Assembly (NCBI GenBank): GCA_002366565.1
Contig: DFBJ01000011.1
Location: 1 to 5,054, forward strand
DNA from: Bacteriovoracaceae bacterium UBA3083
Lineage (GTDB): Bacteria > Bdellovibrionota > Bacteriovoracia > Bacteriovoracales > Bacteriovoracaceae
Reading direction: 5' to 3'
DNA: 5,054 bases
A program made the position numbers and the translations under genes. The notes beneath the pieces were generated by a model that did no database searches, was not told the origin of the DNA, and was given only the letters and a program-made list of their open reading frames with translations. Positions 1-5,054 of this stretch are shown one piece after another. The stretch's first letter is position 1, and every line of letters starts with the position of its first letter.

Positions 1-45
1 TCCGTCCATAATTATAGCAATATGTTTAAGGTTCATTTCAGTCAT
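1..45 (-). CDS. uppS: Isoprenyl (undecaprenyl) diphosphate synthase, N-terminal 15 codons only
   Basis: Partial gene that runs off the left edge of the window. The 15 visible residues read MTEMNLKHIAIIMDG. The HIAIIMDG part matches the start of the cis-prenyltransferase family (HxAIIMDGNGRWA), in which the Asp binds the magnesium-diphosphate substrate. The family condenses isopentenyl diphosphate units to make undecaprenyl diphosphate, the lipid carrier for peptidoglycan and other wall polymers, at the cytoplasmic side of the membrane. The position directly after frr is the usual one for uppS in bacteria. The ATG at 45 lies one base after the frr stop codon, and no good Shine-Dalgarno sequence precedes it, so translation is probably coupled to frr. 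The in-frame ATG at 36 (Met4) is an alternative start. The identification rests on a short but distinctive motif plus gene order. Confidence 0.88.
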   Translation of the reverse strand, partial: MTEMNLKHIAIIMDG

Positions 46-46
46 C

Positions 47-604
47 TTATATTGAAAGTAGCTCTTTTTCTTTTGCTTCAATAATCACGTCTACTTCTGC
101 AACGTACTTATCAGTAACTGTCTGAATCTCAGCTTGAAACTTCTTAGAATCATCTTCAGAAATTTCTTTAGCTTTTTCAGCTTTTTTTACAACTTCATTT
201 TGATCACGACGAGAGTTTCTAATACCAATCTTCGCGTCTTCTCCACTCTTCTTGATTTCTTTAACTTGTTCCTTTCTTCTCTCTTCAGTTAGAGCAGGAA
301 ATGGAATTCTAATTAAGTTACCATCGTTAGAAGGAGTTAACCCTAAGTTTGCACCTAGAATAGCTTTTTCAATTGCAGCAATCATTGTTTTATCAAACGG
401 TTGAATCTGAAGAAGTCTTGCTTCAGGAGTACTTATTTGTCCTACTTGAGCAACTGCAGTTGGAGAACCATAATAATCAACAGAAACACCATCTAAAACA
501 CTAGCAGAAGCTCTACCTGTACGTACTTTAGTTAATTGATGCTTTAAAGAATCAATTGATTTTGTCATTTGTGTATTTAATGTAGATTTAATTTCATCCA
601 TCAT
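47..604 (-). CDS. frr: Ribosome recycling factor (RRF)
   Basis: Complete 185-residue protein, the normal length for RRF. With EF-G it splits the post-termination ribosome and frees mRNA and tRNA in the cytoplasm. Visible landmarks are RTGRAS at residues 28-33 at the end of the first helix, DYYGSPTAVAQVG at 43-55 starting the small beta/alpha domain II, PALTEERRKE at 103-112, and IRNSRRDQN at 128-136 in the third helix of the three-helix bundle, including the conserved Arg132. The C-terminal helix is rich in Lys and Glu, as expected. The first of two tandem ATG codons (604 and 601) was chosen because GGAG at 617-614 lies 9 bases before it. The gene starts 15 bases after pyrH and its stop is one base from the uppS start, which implies one transcript. 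Nothing is odd apart from the Met-Met start. Confidence 0.98.
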   Translation of the reverse strand: MMDEIKSTLNTQMTKSIDSLKHQLTKVRTGRASASVLDGVSVDYYGSPTAVAQVGQISTPEARLLQIQPFDKTMIAAIEKAILGANLGLTPSNDGNLIRIPFPALTEERRKEQVKEIKKSGEDAKIGIRNSRRDQNEVVKKAEKAKEISEDDSKKFQAEIQTVTDKYVAEVDVIIEAKEKELLSI

Positions 605-613
605 ATTTTTAAT

Positions 614-617
614 CTCC
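614..617 (-). promoter_or_regulatory. Ribosome binding site of frr
   Basis: The minus strand reads GGAG (followed by A) 9 bases before the ATG at 604 and 12 bases before the second ATG at 601. The spacing favours the first ATG. The site sits entirely in the 15-base gap after the pyrH stop. Confidence 0.8.
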
Positions 618-619
618 GT

Positions 620-1327
620 TTAATTCTTAACTATAGTACCTATTCGGTCACCAATCACTGCTTTTTGAACATTACCTTTTTCAAACATGTTGAAAACAAT
701 AATTTCAATCTCATTATCCATACATAATGAAATTGCAGCAGAATCCATAACCTTTATACCTTTATTTAGTACATCAATATACTTTAATTCATCAAATTTC
801 ACAGCGTCATCATGAACCATTGGATCTCTGTCATAAATTCCATCAACTTTAGTTGCTTTCATTATAACGTCAGCGTCAATCTCATTTGCTCTAAGTGCTG
901 CAGCTGTGTCAGTCGTAAAATAAGGATTACCTGTACCTGCAGCAAATATTATAACTCTTTTCTTCTCTAAATGTCTCACAGCACGGCGGCGAATATATGG
1001 CTCTGCTATTTCGGCCATTTCAATAGCTGACATTACTCTTGTACTAATATCTTTTCTTTCTAGGCAGTCTTGTAATGCCAAAGAATTAATTACTGTAGCC
1101 AGCATTCCCATGTGGTCAGAAGTTGTCCTATCCATACCTTTTGTTGCGCCTGCAACACCTCTGTGAATATTTCCACCACCAACAACTAGAGCAACTTCAA
1201 CGCCCATTTGGTGTAGATTTTTAACTTCATCACAAATTTGGTTTAAGACATCATTACAAACGCCACCATTTTTGTCACCAGCTAGAGCTTCCCCAGATAA
1301 TTTCAAAAGAATTCTATTATATTTCAC
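620..1327 (-). CDS. pyrH: UMP kinase (uridylate kinase)
   Basis: Complete 235-residue cytoplasmic enzyme of the amino-acid-kinase fold, the bacterial hexameric UMP kinase. It phosphorylates UMP to UDP with ATP in pyrimidine nucleotide synthesis. Motifs in order are KLSGEAL at 9-15 (phosphate-binding loop), VVGGGNIHRG at 48-57, DHMGMLAT at 71-78, TGNPYFTTDTAA at 132-143 (UMP-binding region), VDGIYDRDP at 161-169 (ATP site) and MDSAA at 194-198. Length and motif order are standard. The start is GTG at 1327, supported by GGAG at 1336-1333 with 5 bases between and by family alignment, since KY(N/K)R(I/V)LLKLSGEAL is the usual N-terminus. An out-of-frame ATG at 1331 overlaps the start and opens only a four-codon frame. 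The gene follows tsf after an intrinsic terminator, so it may be transcribed by readthrough or from its own promoter. It is 15 bases from frr. Confidence 0.98.
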   Translation of the reverse strand: MKYNRILLKLSGEALAGDKNGGVCNDVLNQICDEVKNLHQMGVEVALVVGGGNIHRGVAGATKGMDRTTSDHMGMLATVINSLALQDCLERKDISTRVMSAIEMAEIAEPYIRRRAVRHLEKKRVIIFAAGTGNPYFTTDTAAALRANEIDADVIMKATKVDGIYDRDPMVHDDAVKFDELKYIDVLNKGIKVMDSAAISLCMDNEIEIIVFNMFEKGNVQKAVIGDRIGTIVKN

Positions 1328-1332
1328 ACATT

Positions 1333-1336
1333 CTCC
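1333..1336 (-). promoter_or_regulatory. Ribosome binding site deciding the GTG start of pyrH
   Basis: The minus strand reads GGAG with 5 bases before GTG at 1327. The competing ATG at 1331 is only one base from the GGAG, too close for efficient initiation, and is out of frame. The site therefore supports the GTG start. Confidence 0.8.
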
Positions 1337-1355
1337 AAAGGTTTAGAAGTAGGTC

Positions 1356-1385
1356 AAAAAAAAGGGGACAATTGAAGTCCCCTTT
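1356..1385 (-). terminator. Intrinsic terminator after tsf
   Basis: On the minus strand GGGGAC (1382-1377) pairs perfectly with GTCCCC (1369-1364) around a 7-base loop. An A/T extension (1385-1383 with 1363-1361) makes a 9-pair stem. Eight Ts follow directly (1363-1356, the first three shared with the stem). The hairpin begins 23 bases after the tsf stop codon. This is a textbook Rho-independent terminator for transcripts from rpsB-tsf. It lies 28 bases upstream of the pyrH start, so it may also set how much transcription enters pyrH-frr-uppS. On the plus strand the stem is followed by TTTATATTTTTT, a broken T-run, so weak action in that direction cannot be excluded, but no plus-strand gene is present to use it. 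Confidence 0.9.
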
Positions 1386-1408
1386 ATATTTTTTAAATTT
1401 TGTACGAC

Positions 1409-2296
1409 TTATTGTCCACTTGTCATTTTTGCAACTTCATCAGCAAGGTTATCTTCTTTCTTTTCGATACCTTCACCAAGATTTAGTTTGTTGAATGACT
1501 TAATAGAAATAGTTCCACCAACTTTAGATGCTGTTTCAGCAACAAGCTTCTTAATTGTTAAGTCAGGGTTTTTGATAAATGGTTGCTCAAGAAGACAAAC
1601 TTCTTTTGCTAATTTACCAAGCTTACCAAGAACGATTTTTTCAATCATTTCAGCAGGCTTCCCTTCTTCTTTTAATTGAGCTCTATAAACATCAGCTTCT
1701 CTAGCTTTAAAATCTTCATCGATATCATCTCCACTTAAGAAAGTTGGAGCTGCAGCAGCAACGTGCATAGAGATATCTTTTGCAAGTTCTAATACTTCTG
1801 GAGCATCAGCTTTATCAGTATCAAGATCAACGATTACACCAATCTTTCCACCGTGATTGTATGAACCTAATAGTCCTGAAGTTGAAAGAGATACTAATCT
1901 TCTAGCATCAACTTTTTCACCACATTTCATAGTTAGTTCAGTAATCGCAGCTTCTTTTGCTGATTTTAATTCATCAACAGAACCGATTTTATTTGAAAGA
2001 GCATACTCTGCCATATCTTTCGCGAAACCTTGGAAATCATCACCCTTAGAAACAAAATCTGTCTCACAGTTTACTTCAAGAATAACACCATTTTTACCAT
2101 CTAATAGAGATACAACTACACCTTCAGCAGCAACACGACTTGCTTTCTTAGCGGCCTTAGCTAAACCTTTAGTTCTTAGGTAATCAACAGCTGCTTCTAA
2201 GTCACCATTAACTTCAGTTAATGCTTTCTTGCAGTCCATCATACCTGCGCCAGTTTTCTCTCTTAGCTCTTTTACATCTTTTGCAGAAATTGCCAT
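1409..2296 (-). CDS. tsf: Translation elongation factor Ts (EF-Ts)
   Basis: Complete 295-residue cytoplasmic guanine nucleotide exchange factor that releases GDP from EF-Tu. The N-terminal UBA-like domain carries LREKTGAGMMDCKKAL at 11-26, the family signature that contacts EF-Tu. The core has NCETDFVSK at 76-84, including Asp80 and Phe81, which disturb the magnesium site of EF-Tu in the E. coli complex (same numbering). HVAAAAP lies at 178-184. The later stretch with LLEQPFIKNPDLTI at 235-248 is the second core/dimerisation part, so this is a full-length rather than a shortened EF-Ts. The start is ATG at 2296, with GAGG at 2307-2304 seven bases upstream. It follows rpsB by 34 AT-rich bases, the usual rpsB-tsf pairing, and is followed by an intrinsic terminator. 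Confidence 0.98.
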   Translation of the reverse strand: MAISAKDVKELREKTGAGMMDCKKALTEVNGDLEAAVDYLRTKGLAKAAKKASRVAAEGVVVSLLDGKNGVILEVNCETDFVSKGDDFQGFAKDMAEYALSNKIGSVDELKSAKEAAITELTMKCGEKVDARRLVSLSTSGLLGSYNHGGKIGVIVDLDTDKADAPEVLELAKDISMHVAAAAPTFLSGDDIDEDFKAREADVYRAQLKEEGKPAEMIEKIVLGKLGKLAKEVCLLEQPFIKNPDLTIKKLVAETASKVGGTISIKSFNKLNLGEGIEKKEDNLADEVAKMTSGQ

Positions 2297-2318
2297 TTTT
2301 ATTCCTCGCTAATATTTA

Positions 2319-2347
2319 ATTATAAATTAATTACTCTTCACCCTTAA
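2319..2347 (-). promoter_or_regulatory. Candidate internal promoter before tsf (weak)
   Basis: The minus strand has a perfect TATAAT at 2324-2319 in the rpsB-tsf gap. A poor -35 match, TTAAGG (3 of 6), lies at 2347-2342 inside the last codons of rpsB, with a 17-base spacer. A start near 2312 would give tsf a short leader that still contains its GAGG ribosome binding site. The region is so AT-rich that a chance match is likely. The same bases also form a weak all-A/T inverted repeat (2316-2321 with 2325-2330). Confidence 0.2.
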
Positions 2348-3128
2348 GGTCGATATCATTTTCGTATTTAGAAATGATTTCTTTTTCTAATGAAGTATCT
2401 CTTGCAGATTTTGCATCTTTAGAAAGCTTTCCAGTTTTCTTAGCTTGACCTAGACCTTCGTTAACAGCTCCTGCAAAGTATTCTGCAAATAAAGAAACTG
2501 ACTTGATTGCATCGTCATTTCCTGGAACTACAAAATCAATTCCGTCTGGACTACAGTTAGTATCTGTAATTGCAACTACAGGAATACCTAGTACGTTTGC
2601 TTCTTGAACAGCAATTCTTTCAGAGTTAGGATCTACAACAAATAGTGCACCTGGGATTTTTCTCATATCTTTGATACCACCAAGGTTTTTCTCTAACTTG
2701 ATTACATCTTTTTCAATCTTAGATCTTTCTTTCTTAGTTAAAAGTCCGAAGTCACCTGTTTCTTTCATTTTTTCAACTTTTCTTAGTTTATCAACTGAAA
2801 GAGTGATTGTTTTATAGTTAGTAAGCATTCCACCTAGCCATCTGTAAGTAACGTGGTTAGCTCCACAGCTGATCGCTGCATTTCTTACTGTTTCAGAAGC
2901 TTGTCTCTTAGTTCCTACGAAAAGAACTGGCTTACCTTCAGAAGAAACTTTCTTAAGGAAATCATATGCTTTCTTTGCAGCTGGAATAGTTTTTCCAAGG
3001 TCAACAATATAGATACCGTTTCTTTCACCAAAAACGTACTTCTTCATTTTTGGGTTCCACTTGTGAGTCTGGTGACCAAAGTGTGCTCCGGCAGATAATA
3101 ATTCTTCGATTTTTAATTCATTAGACAT
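2331..3128 (-). CDS. rpsB: Small ribosomal subunit protein S2 (uS2)
   Basis: Complete 265-residue protein of the 30S subunit, which sits between head and body near the mRNA exit and helps hold protein S1 in bacteria that have it. Visible family marks are AGAHFGHQTHKWNPKM at 13-28 (first S2 signature), NGIYIVDLGKT at 37-47, VLFVGTKRQA at 68-77, YRWLGGMLTN at 95-104, and the second signature from PGALFVVDPN at 159-168 through AVQEANVLGIPVVAITDTNC at 173-192. The charged coiled-coil insert around 110-150 is present, and the tail is acidic (NDIDLKGEE). The start at 3128 is backed by AGGAG at 3138-3134 with 5 bases between. It leads the rpsB-tsf pair and is preceded by a structured leader that may serve autoregulation by S2, as known for E. 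coli rpsB. Confidence 0.98.
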   Translation of the reverse strand: MSNELKIEELLSAGAHFGHQTHKWNPKMKKYVFGERNGIYIVDLGKTIPAAKKAYDFLKKVSSEGKPVLFVGTKRQASETVRNAAISCGANHVTYRWLGGMLTNYKTITLSVDKLRKVEKMKETGDFGLLTKKERSKIEKDVIKLEKNLGGIKDMRKIPGALFVVDPNSERIAVQEANVLGIPVVAITDTNCSPDGIDFVVPGNDDAIKSVSLFAEYFAGAVNEGLGQAKKTGKLSKDAKSARDTSLEKEIISKYENDIDLKGEE

Positions 3129-3220
3129 GTATGCTCCTAGGTTGGTTAGTCTAATCCCTCAAGCTACCAGTTGGTAGACCGTCCCGAGAGGGAATGTTTA
3201 TTTTGCATGATTGCAATTAA
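3129..3220 (-). promoter_or_regulatory. Putative structured mRNA leader of rpsB
   Basis: Non-coding stretch before rpsB whose minus-strand RNA can fold in competing ways. An outer stem UCCCUC (3193-3188) with GAGGGA (3160-3155) can enclose an inner hairpin CUACC-AACU-GGUAG (3177-3173 with 3168-3164). Alternatively UCCC (3193-3190) pairs with GGGA (3185-3182) over a UCUC loop, which breaks the outer stem, and GUCUA (3179-3175) pairs with UAGAC (3153-3149), which breaks the inner one. The AGGAG ribosome binding site (3138-3134) lies just downstream and includes part of a self-complementary CCTAGG (3141-3136). E. coli rpsB is known to be autoregulated by S2 through its leader; applying that here is inference. 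I could not match this to a named RNA family. A 5-base inverted repeat, TTGCA/TGCAA (3216-3212 and 3207-3203), lies near the upstream end. Confidence 0.45.
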
Positions 3221-3227
3221 GTGATTT

Positions 3228-3256
3228 TAAATAACATAGAGATCATAATGCTTCAA
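3228..3256 (-). promoter_or_regulatory. Candidate rpsB promoter (weak)
   Basis: On the minus strand TTGAAG (3256-3251, 4 of 6 to TTGACA) and TATTTA (3233-3228, 3 of 6 to TATAAT) are 17 bases apart, and a TGT just before the -10 gives an extended -10. An overlapping TAAAAT (3229-3224, 5 of 6) has no good -35. A start near 3220 would give a leader of about 92 bases. Ribosomal protein genes normally have strong promoters, so this assignment is tentative. The -35 falls inside the hairpin that follows ftsK. Confidence 0.25.
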
Positions 3257-3284
3257 GGTGTAAATGACCACCTAAAAGCATTAT
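3245..3284 (-). terminator. Long hairpin after ftsK, terminator-like but without a T-tract
   Basis: Two 16-base arms (3284-3269 and 3260-3245) are complementary apart from one mismatch and one G-U pair in the minus-strand RNA, with an 8-base loop at 3268-3261. The hairpin begins 21 bases past the ftsK stop codon, where a terminator would be expected. The minus-strand bases after it (TGATCTCTATG) are not a T-run, so it is not a classical intrinsic terminator. It may instead protect the ftsK mRNA 3' end, act with Rho, or serve as a DNA operator for the rpsB promoter, whose candidate -35 it contains. Confidence 0.4.
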
Positions 3285-3305
3285 TTACTTAGTAATTTTT
3301 GACTT

Positions 3306-5054
3306 TTATAGACTGTCTGACGCAGCAAGTACTTTACGTGGTTTCGACCCTTGAGCCGGACCAACAATCCCCTTACCTTCCATTTCTTCAATCAAATTAG
3401 CCGCTCTATTATAACCAATTCTCAATCTTCTCTGAAGCATAGAAGCCGAAGCTGATCTAGACTCCATTACAACTTTAAGTGCTTGGTTATACATATCATC
3501 ATCCGAGCTAGTGCTATCAGGAGATACAACATGAGAACCATAAGTGTACTCATCTGTTTCTACTTCTCCACCATTCTCAAGAAATTCTATTGCATTCTCA
3601 TTAAACTCTTGAGGTAATTTACTCAACTCTTCAGTTAAAACTTCAATCTCAGCTTCATCTACAAATGAAGAGTGAACACGTGTCATCTCAACACCTCTTT
3701 TATAGAGCATATCTCCTTTTCCAAGAAGCTTCTCTGCACCCATCTTATCAAGAATAGTTCTTGAATCCGTTGATGATGTCACTCTAAATGAAACCCTTGT
3801 TGGGAAATTGGACTTTATTACACCTGTAATTACATCAACCGAAGGTCTTTGTGTCGCTAAAACAAGATGCACACCAGCTGCTCTTGCTTTGGCAGCTAGT
3901 CTAGAGATATTCATTTCAATCTCTTTTCCAGCTTTAGTTAGAATAAGGTCAGCGAACTCATCCACAACAACAACCAGACAAGGAAGCTCGTACTCATCAG
4001 CTCCTGAATCTTCATAATAATGATGTATTTTAGCAATCATTGCTGGATCTGCTGTTTTCAACTTCTCATTAAAACCAGCAATATTTCTTACTCCAAACTC
4101 TTTAAGAATAGAGTATCTACGATCCATTTCCTGCACGGCCCACAATAAAGCAATTGAAGCAGTTTTAGCATCAGTTACAACAGGCATCACTAAGTGAGGG
4201 AGCTTCTGATAAACAGCAAGTTCTAACTGCTTAGGGTCAATTAAAATTAATTTCATCTGTCTTGGAGATTTTTTTACAAGTAGTGAAACAAGAAGCGAGT
4301 TAATAAAAACAGACTTACCTGCACCAGTTGCACCTGCCACAAGCATGTGAGGCATAGCCGCTAAATCAACAACAAATGTATCACCAAAGGCATCTTTCCC
4401 CATGGCAACAGGTAACATTGTTCTTGAGTCTTTAAAGTCTTGAGAATCCAAAACTTCATCTAAATATATAATTTCACGAGGGTTTCTAGGAACTTCAATT
4501 CCAATTGTAGTCCTTCCCTTCATAGGGTAAACAATCCTAATAGGTGCACCATATAGTGCCATTGATAAGTCTTCAGTTACACCAGTTACCTTAGAAACCT
4601 TAATACCAGAACCTAACTCAAGTTCAAAAGTATCAACAACAGGCCCTTTAAGAACATTGATGATCACTCCATCAATTTTAAATTCACCTAACTTCTCTTC
4701 AATAATATCTGTAATTTCATCGAAGTACTTATCATCAGGATGACTAACACGTTTTATTTCTTTCTTTTTAGATATTGTTTTAACTAGAGAATAATATCTA
4801 CTTTCTTCTTCAGTTCCAGCATTAGAATTTTTTAATTTTGAAGCACCAATAGAAGAGGCCATACGAACAACACCGCCACCTGGAGCTTTCTTATCTTCAT
4901 TGATAACTGATTGGCTTGGATTGCTAGCAACCTCTGTTTTTTCAATAGGTTGAACATCTTCAACATCATCATCGTTACCCGTCATAGACTTCTTAAAGAA
5001 AGAAGTAATAGCTGAAGACTTCTCTTCTTTTTCTTCTTTATCTTCTTCAATAGA
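3306..5054 (-). CDS. ftsK: DNA translocase FtsK/SpoIIIE family, C-terminal 582 residues (5' end outside window)
   Basis: Hexameric ATP-driven motor that pumps double-stranded DNA at the division septum and helps resolve chromosome dimers. The frame stays open from the window edge, so ATG 4985 is internal and the true start, with the usual N-terminal membrane segments, lies outside. Residues are counted from 5054. Residues 1-80 are a charged, low-complexity linker (Glu/Lys-rich at 3-12), as expected between membrane and motor parts. The alpha/beta motor follows: VLKGPVVDTFEL at 134-145, GIEVPR near 185, Walker A GATGAGKS at 241-248, DPKQLEL at 273-279, Walker B VVVVDEFADL at about 361-370 (Asp365, Glu366), ATQRPSVDVITG at 400-411 and KSNFPTRVSFRV at 414-425. 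The C-terminal gamma winged-helix domain (522-576, containing RIGYNRAANLIEEME and GKGIVGPAQGSKPR) reads orienting DNA sequences and, in E. coli, activates XerD. The stretch before Walker B looks longer than usual. Expected location is the inner membrane at the septum. Confidence 0.95.
   Translation of the reverse strand, partial: SIEEDKEEKEEKSSAITSFFKKSMTGNDDDVEDVQPIEKTEVASNPSQSVINEDKKAPGGGVVRMASSIGASKLKNSNAGTEEESRYYSLVKTISKKKEIKRVSHPDDKYFDEITDIIEEKLGEFKIDGVIINVLKGPVVDTFELELGSGIKVSKVTGVTEDLSMALYGAPIRIVYPMKGRTTIGIEVPRNPREIIYLDEVLDSQDFKDSRTMLPVAMGKDAFGDTFVVDLAAMPHMLVAGATGAGKSVFINSLLVSLLVKKSPRQMKLILIDPKQLELAVYQKLPHLVMPVVTDAKTASIALLWAVQEMDRRYSILKEFGVRNIAGFNEKLKTADPAMIAKIHHYYEDSGADEYELPCLVVVVDEFADLILTKAGKEIEMNISRLAAKARAAGVHLVLATQRPSVDVITGVIKSNFPTRVSFRVTSSTDSRTILDKMGAEKLLGKGDMLYKRGVEMTRVHSSFVDEAEIEVLTEELSKLPQEFNENAIEFLENGGEVETDEYTYGSHVVSPDSTSSDDDMYNQALKVVMESRSASASMLQRRLRIGYNRAANLIEEMEGKGIVGPAQGSKPRKVLAASDSL

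Noticed and set aside
1318..1323. TATAAT at the first codons of pyrH on the minus strand
   Set aside because: It would start transcription inside the gene, and no in-frame start that keeps the KLSGEAL motif exists downstream; it is explained by the Lys-Tyr-Asn codons.
1330..1357. Promoter TTGACC (1357-1352) with 16 bases to GAGAAT (1335-1330) between terminator and pyrH
   Set aside because: The predicted start would fall at or inside the first pyrH codons and remove the ribosome binding site; the -10 also lacks its first T.
1488..1679. Plus-strand open frame of 63 codons inside tsf
   Set aside because: It lies antisense within a clearly real gene, shows no family motif and has no ribosome binding context.
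1857..2183. Plus-strand open frame of 108 codons inside tsf
   Set aside because: Serine-rich composition typical of an antisense shadow of an AT-rich gene; the opposite strand encodes the EF-Ts core without question.
2316..2330. A/T-only inverted repeat in the rpsB-tsf gap as a terminator
   Set aside because: Six A/T pairs over a 3-base loop are too weak, with no T-tract after it.
2853..3098. Plus-strand open frame of 81 codons inside rpsB
   Set aside because: Antisense to the conserved N-terminal part of S2, with no recognisable domain.
3160..3194. tRNA-like stretch on the plus strand (AGTTGGTAG resembles a tRNA D-loop)
   Set aside because: There is no matching D-stem, no T-loop GGTTCGA-type sequence and no acceptor stem around it; the bases are better explained as the rpsB leader hairpin.
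3808..4017. Plus-strand open frame of 69 codons inside ftsK
   Set aside because: Antisense to the Walker B region of FtsK; low-complexity Ser/Thr composition and no start signal.
4983..4985. ATG at 4985 as the start of ftsK
   Set aside because: The frame is open for 23 more codons to the window edge with linker-type sequence, and the family needs an N-terminal membrane domain, so this Met is internal.

Overview
This is a conserved bacterial housekeeping segment. All recognisable genes lie on the minus strand, so the window reads right to left as ftsK (3' part) - rpsB - tsf - pyrH - frr - uppS (first 15 codons). No phage, insertion sequence, CRISPR, toxin or defence gene was seen, and I see no undescribed system; what is left to look at is regulatory detail between the genes.

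Organism: the DNA is visibly AT-rich, with A/T-ending codons. The gene order is the widespread bacterial translation/UMP-kinase/prenyl-transferase cluster. EF-Ts is full length (295 aa, complete C-terminal dimerisation part), and the ribosome binding sites are GGAG-type. This fits a low-GC Gram-negative bacterium. A Bdellovibrionota/Bacteriovoracales-like lineage is possible, but that is an impression from protein style and not a demonstrated placement.

Layout (minus strand, in transcription order): 5054-3306 holds the C-terminal 582 residues of an FtsK/SpoIIIE-type DNA translocase, whose reading frame runs off the window. The 177-base gap 3305-3129 holds a long hairpin just after ftsK, a weak candidate promoter and a leader before rpsB that can fold in competing ways. 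rpsB (S2) and tsf (EF-Ts) follow, 34 bases apart. A clear intrinsic terminator lies after tsf at 1385-1356. pyrH (UMP kinase, GTG start) begins 28 bases after its T-tract, frr (ribosome recycling factor) follows 15 bases after pyrH, and uppS starts one base after the frr stop.

How they work together: rpsB, tsf and frr serve translation (small subunit protein, EF-Tu nucleotide exchange, post-termination recycling). pyrH supplies UDP for RNA, DNA and cell-wall sugar nucleotides. uppS makes the C55 lipid carrier for the wall. ftsK couples chromosome segregation to division. The sequence suggests a rpsB-tsf unit closed by a terminator and a downstream pyrH-frr-uppS unit fed by readthrough or by a promoter I could not place with confidence.
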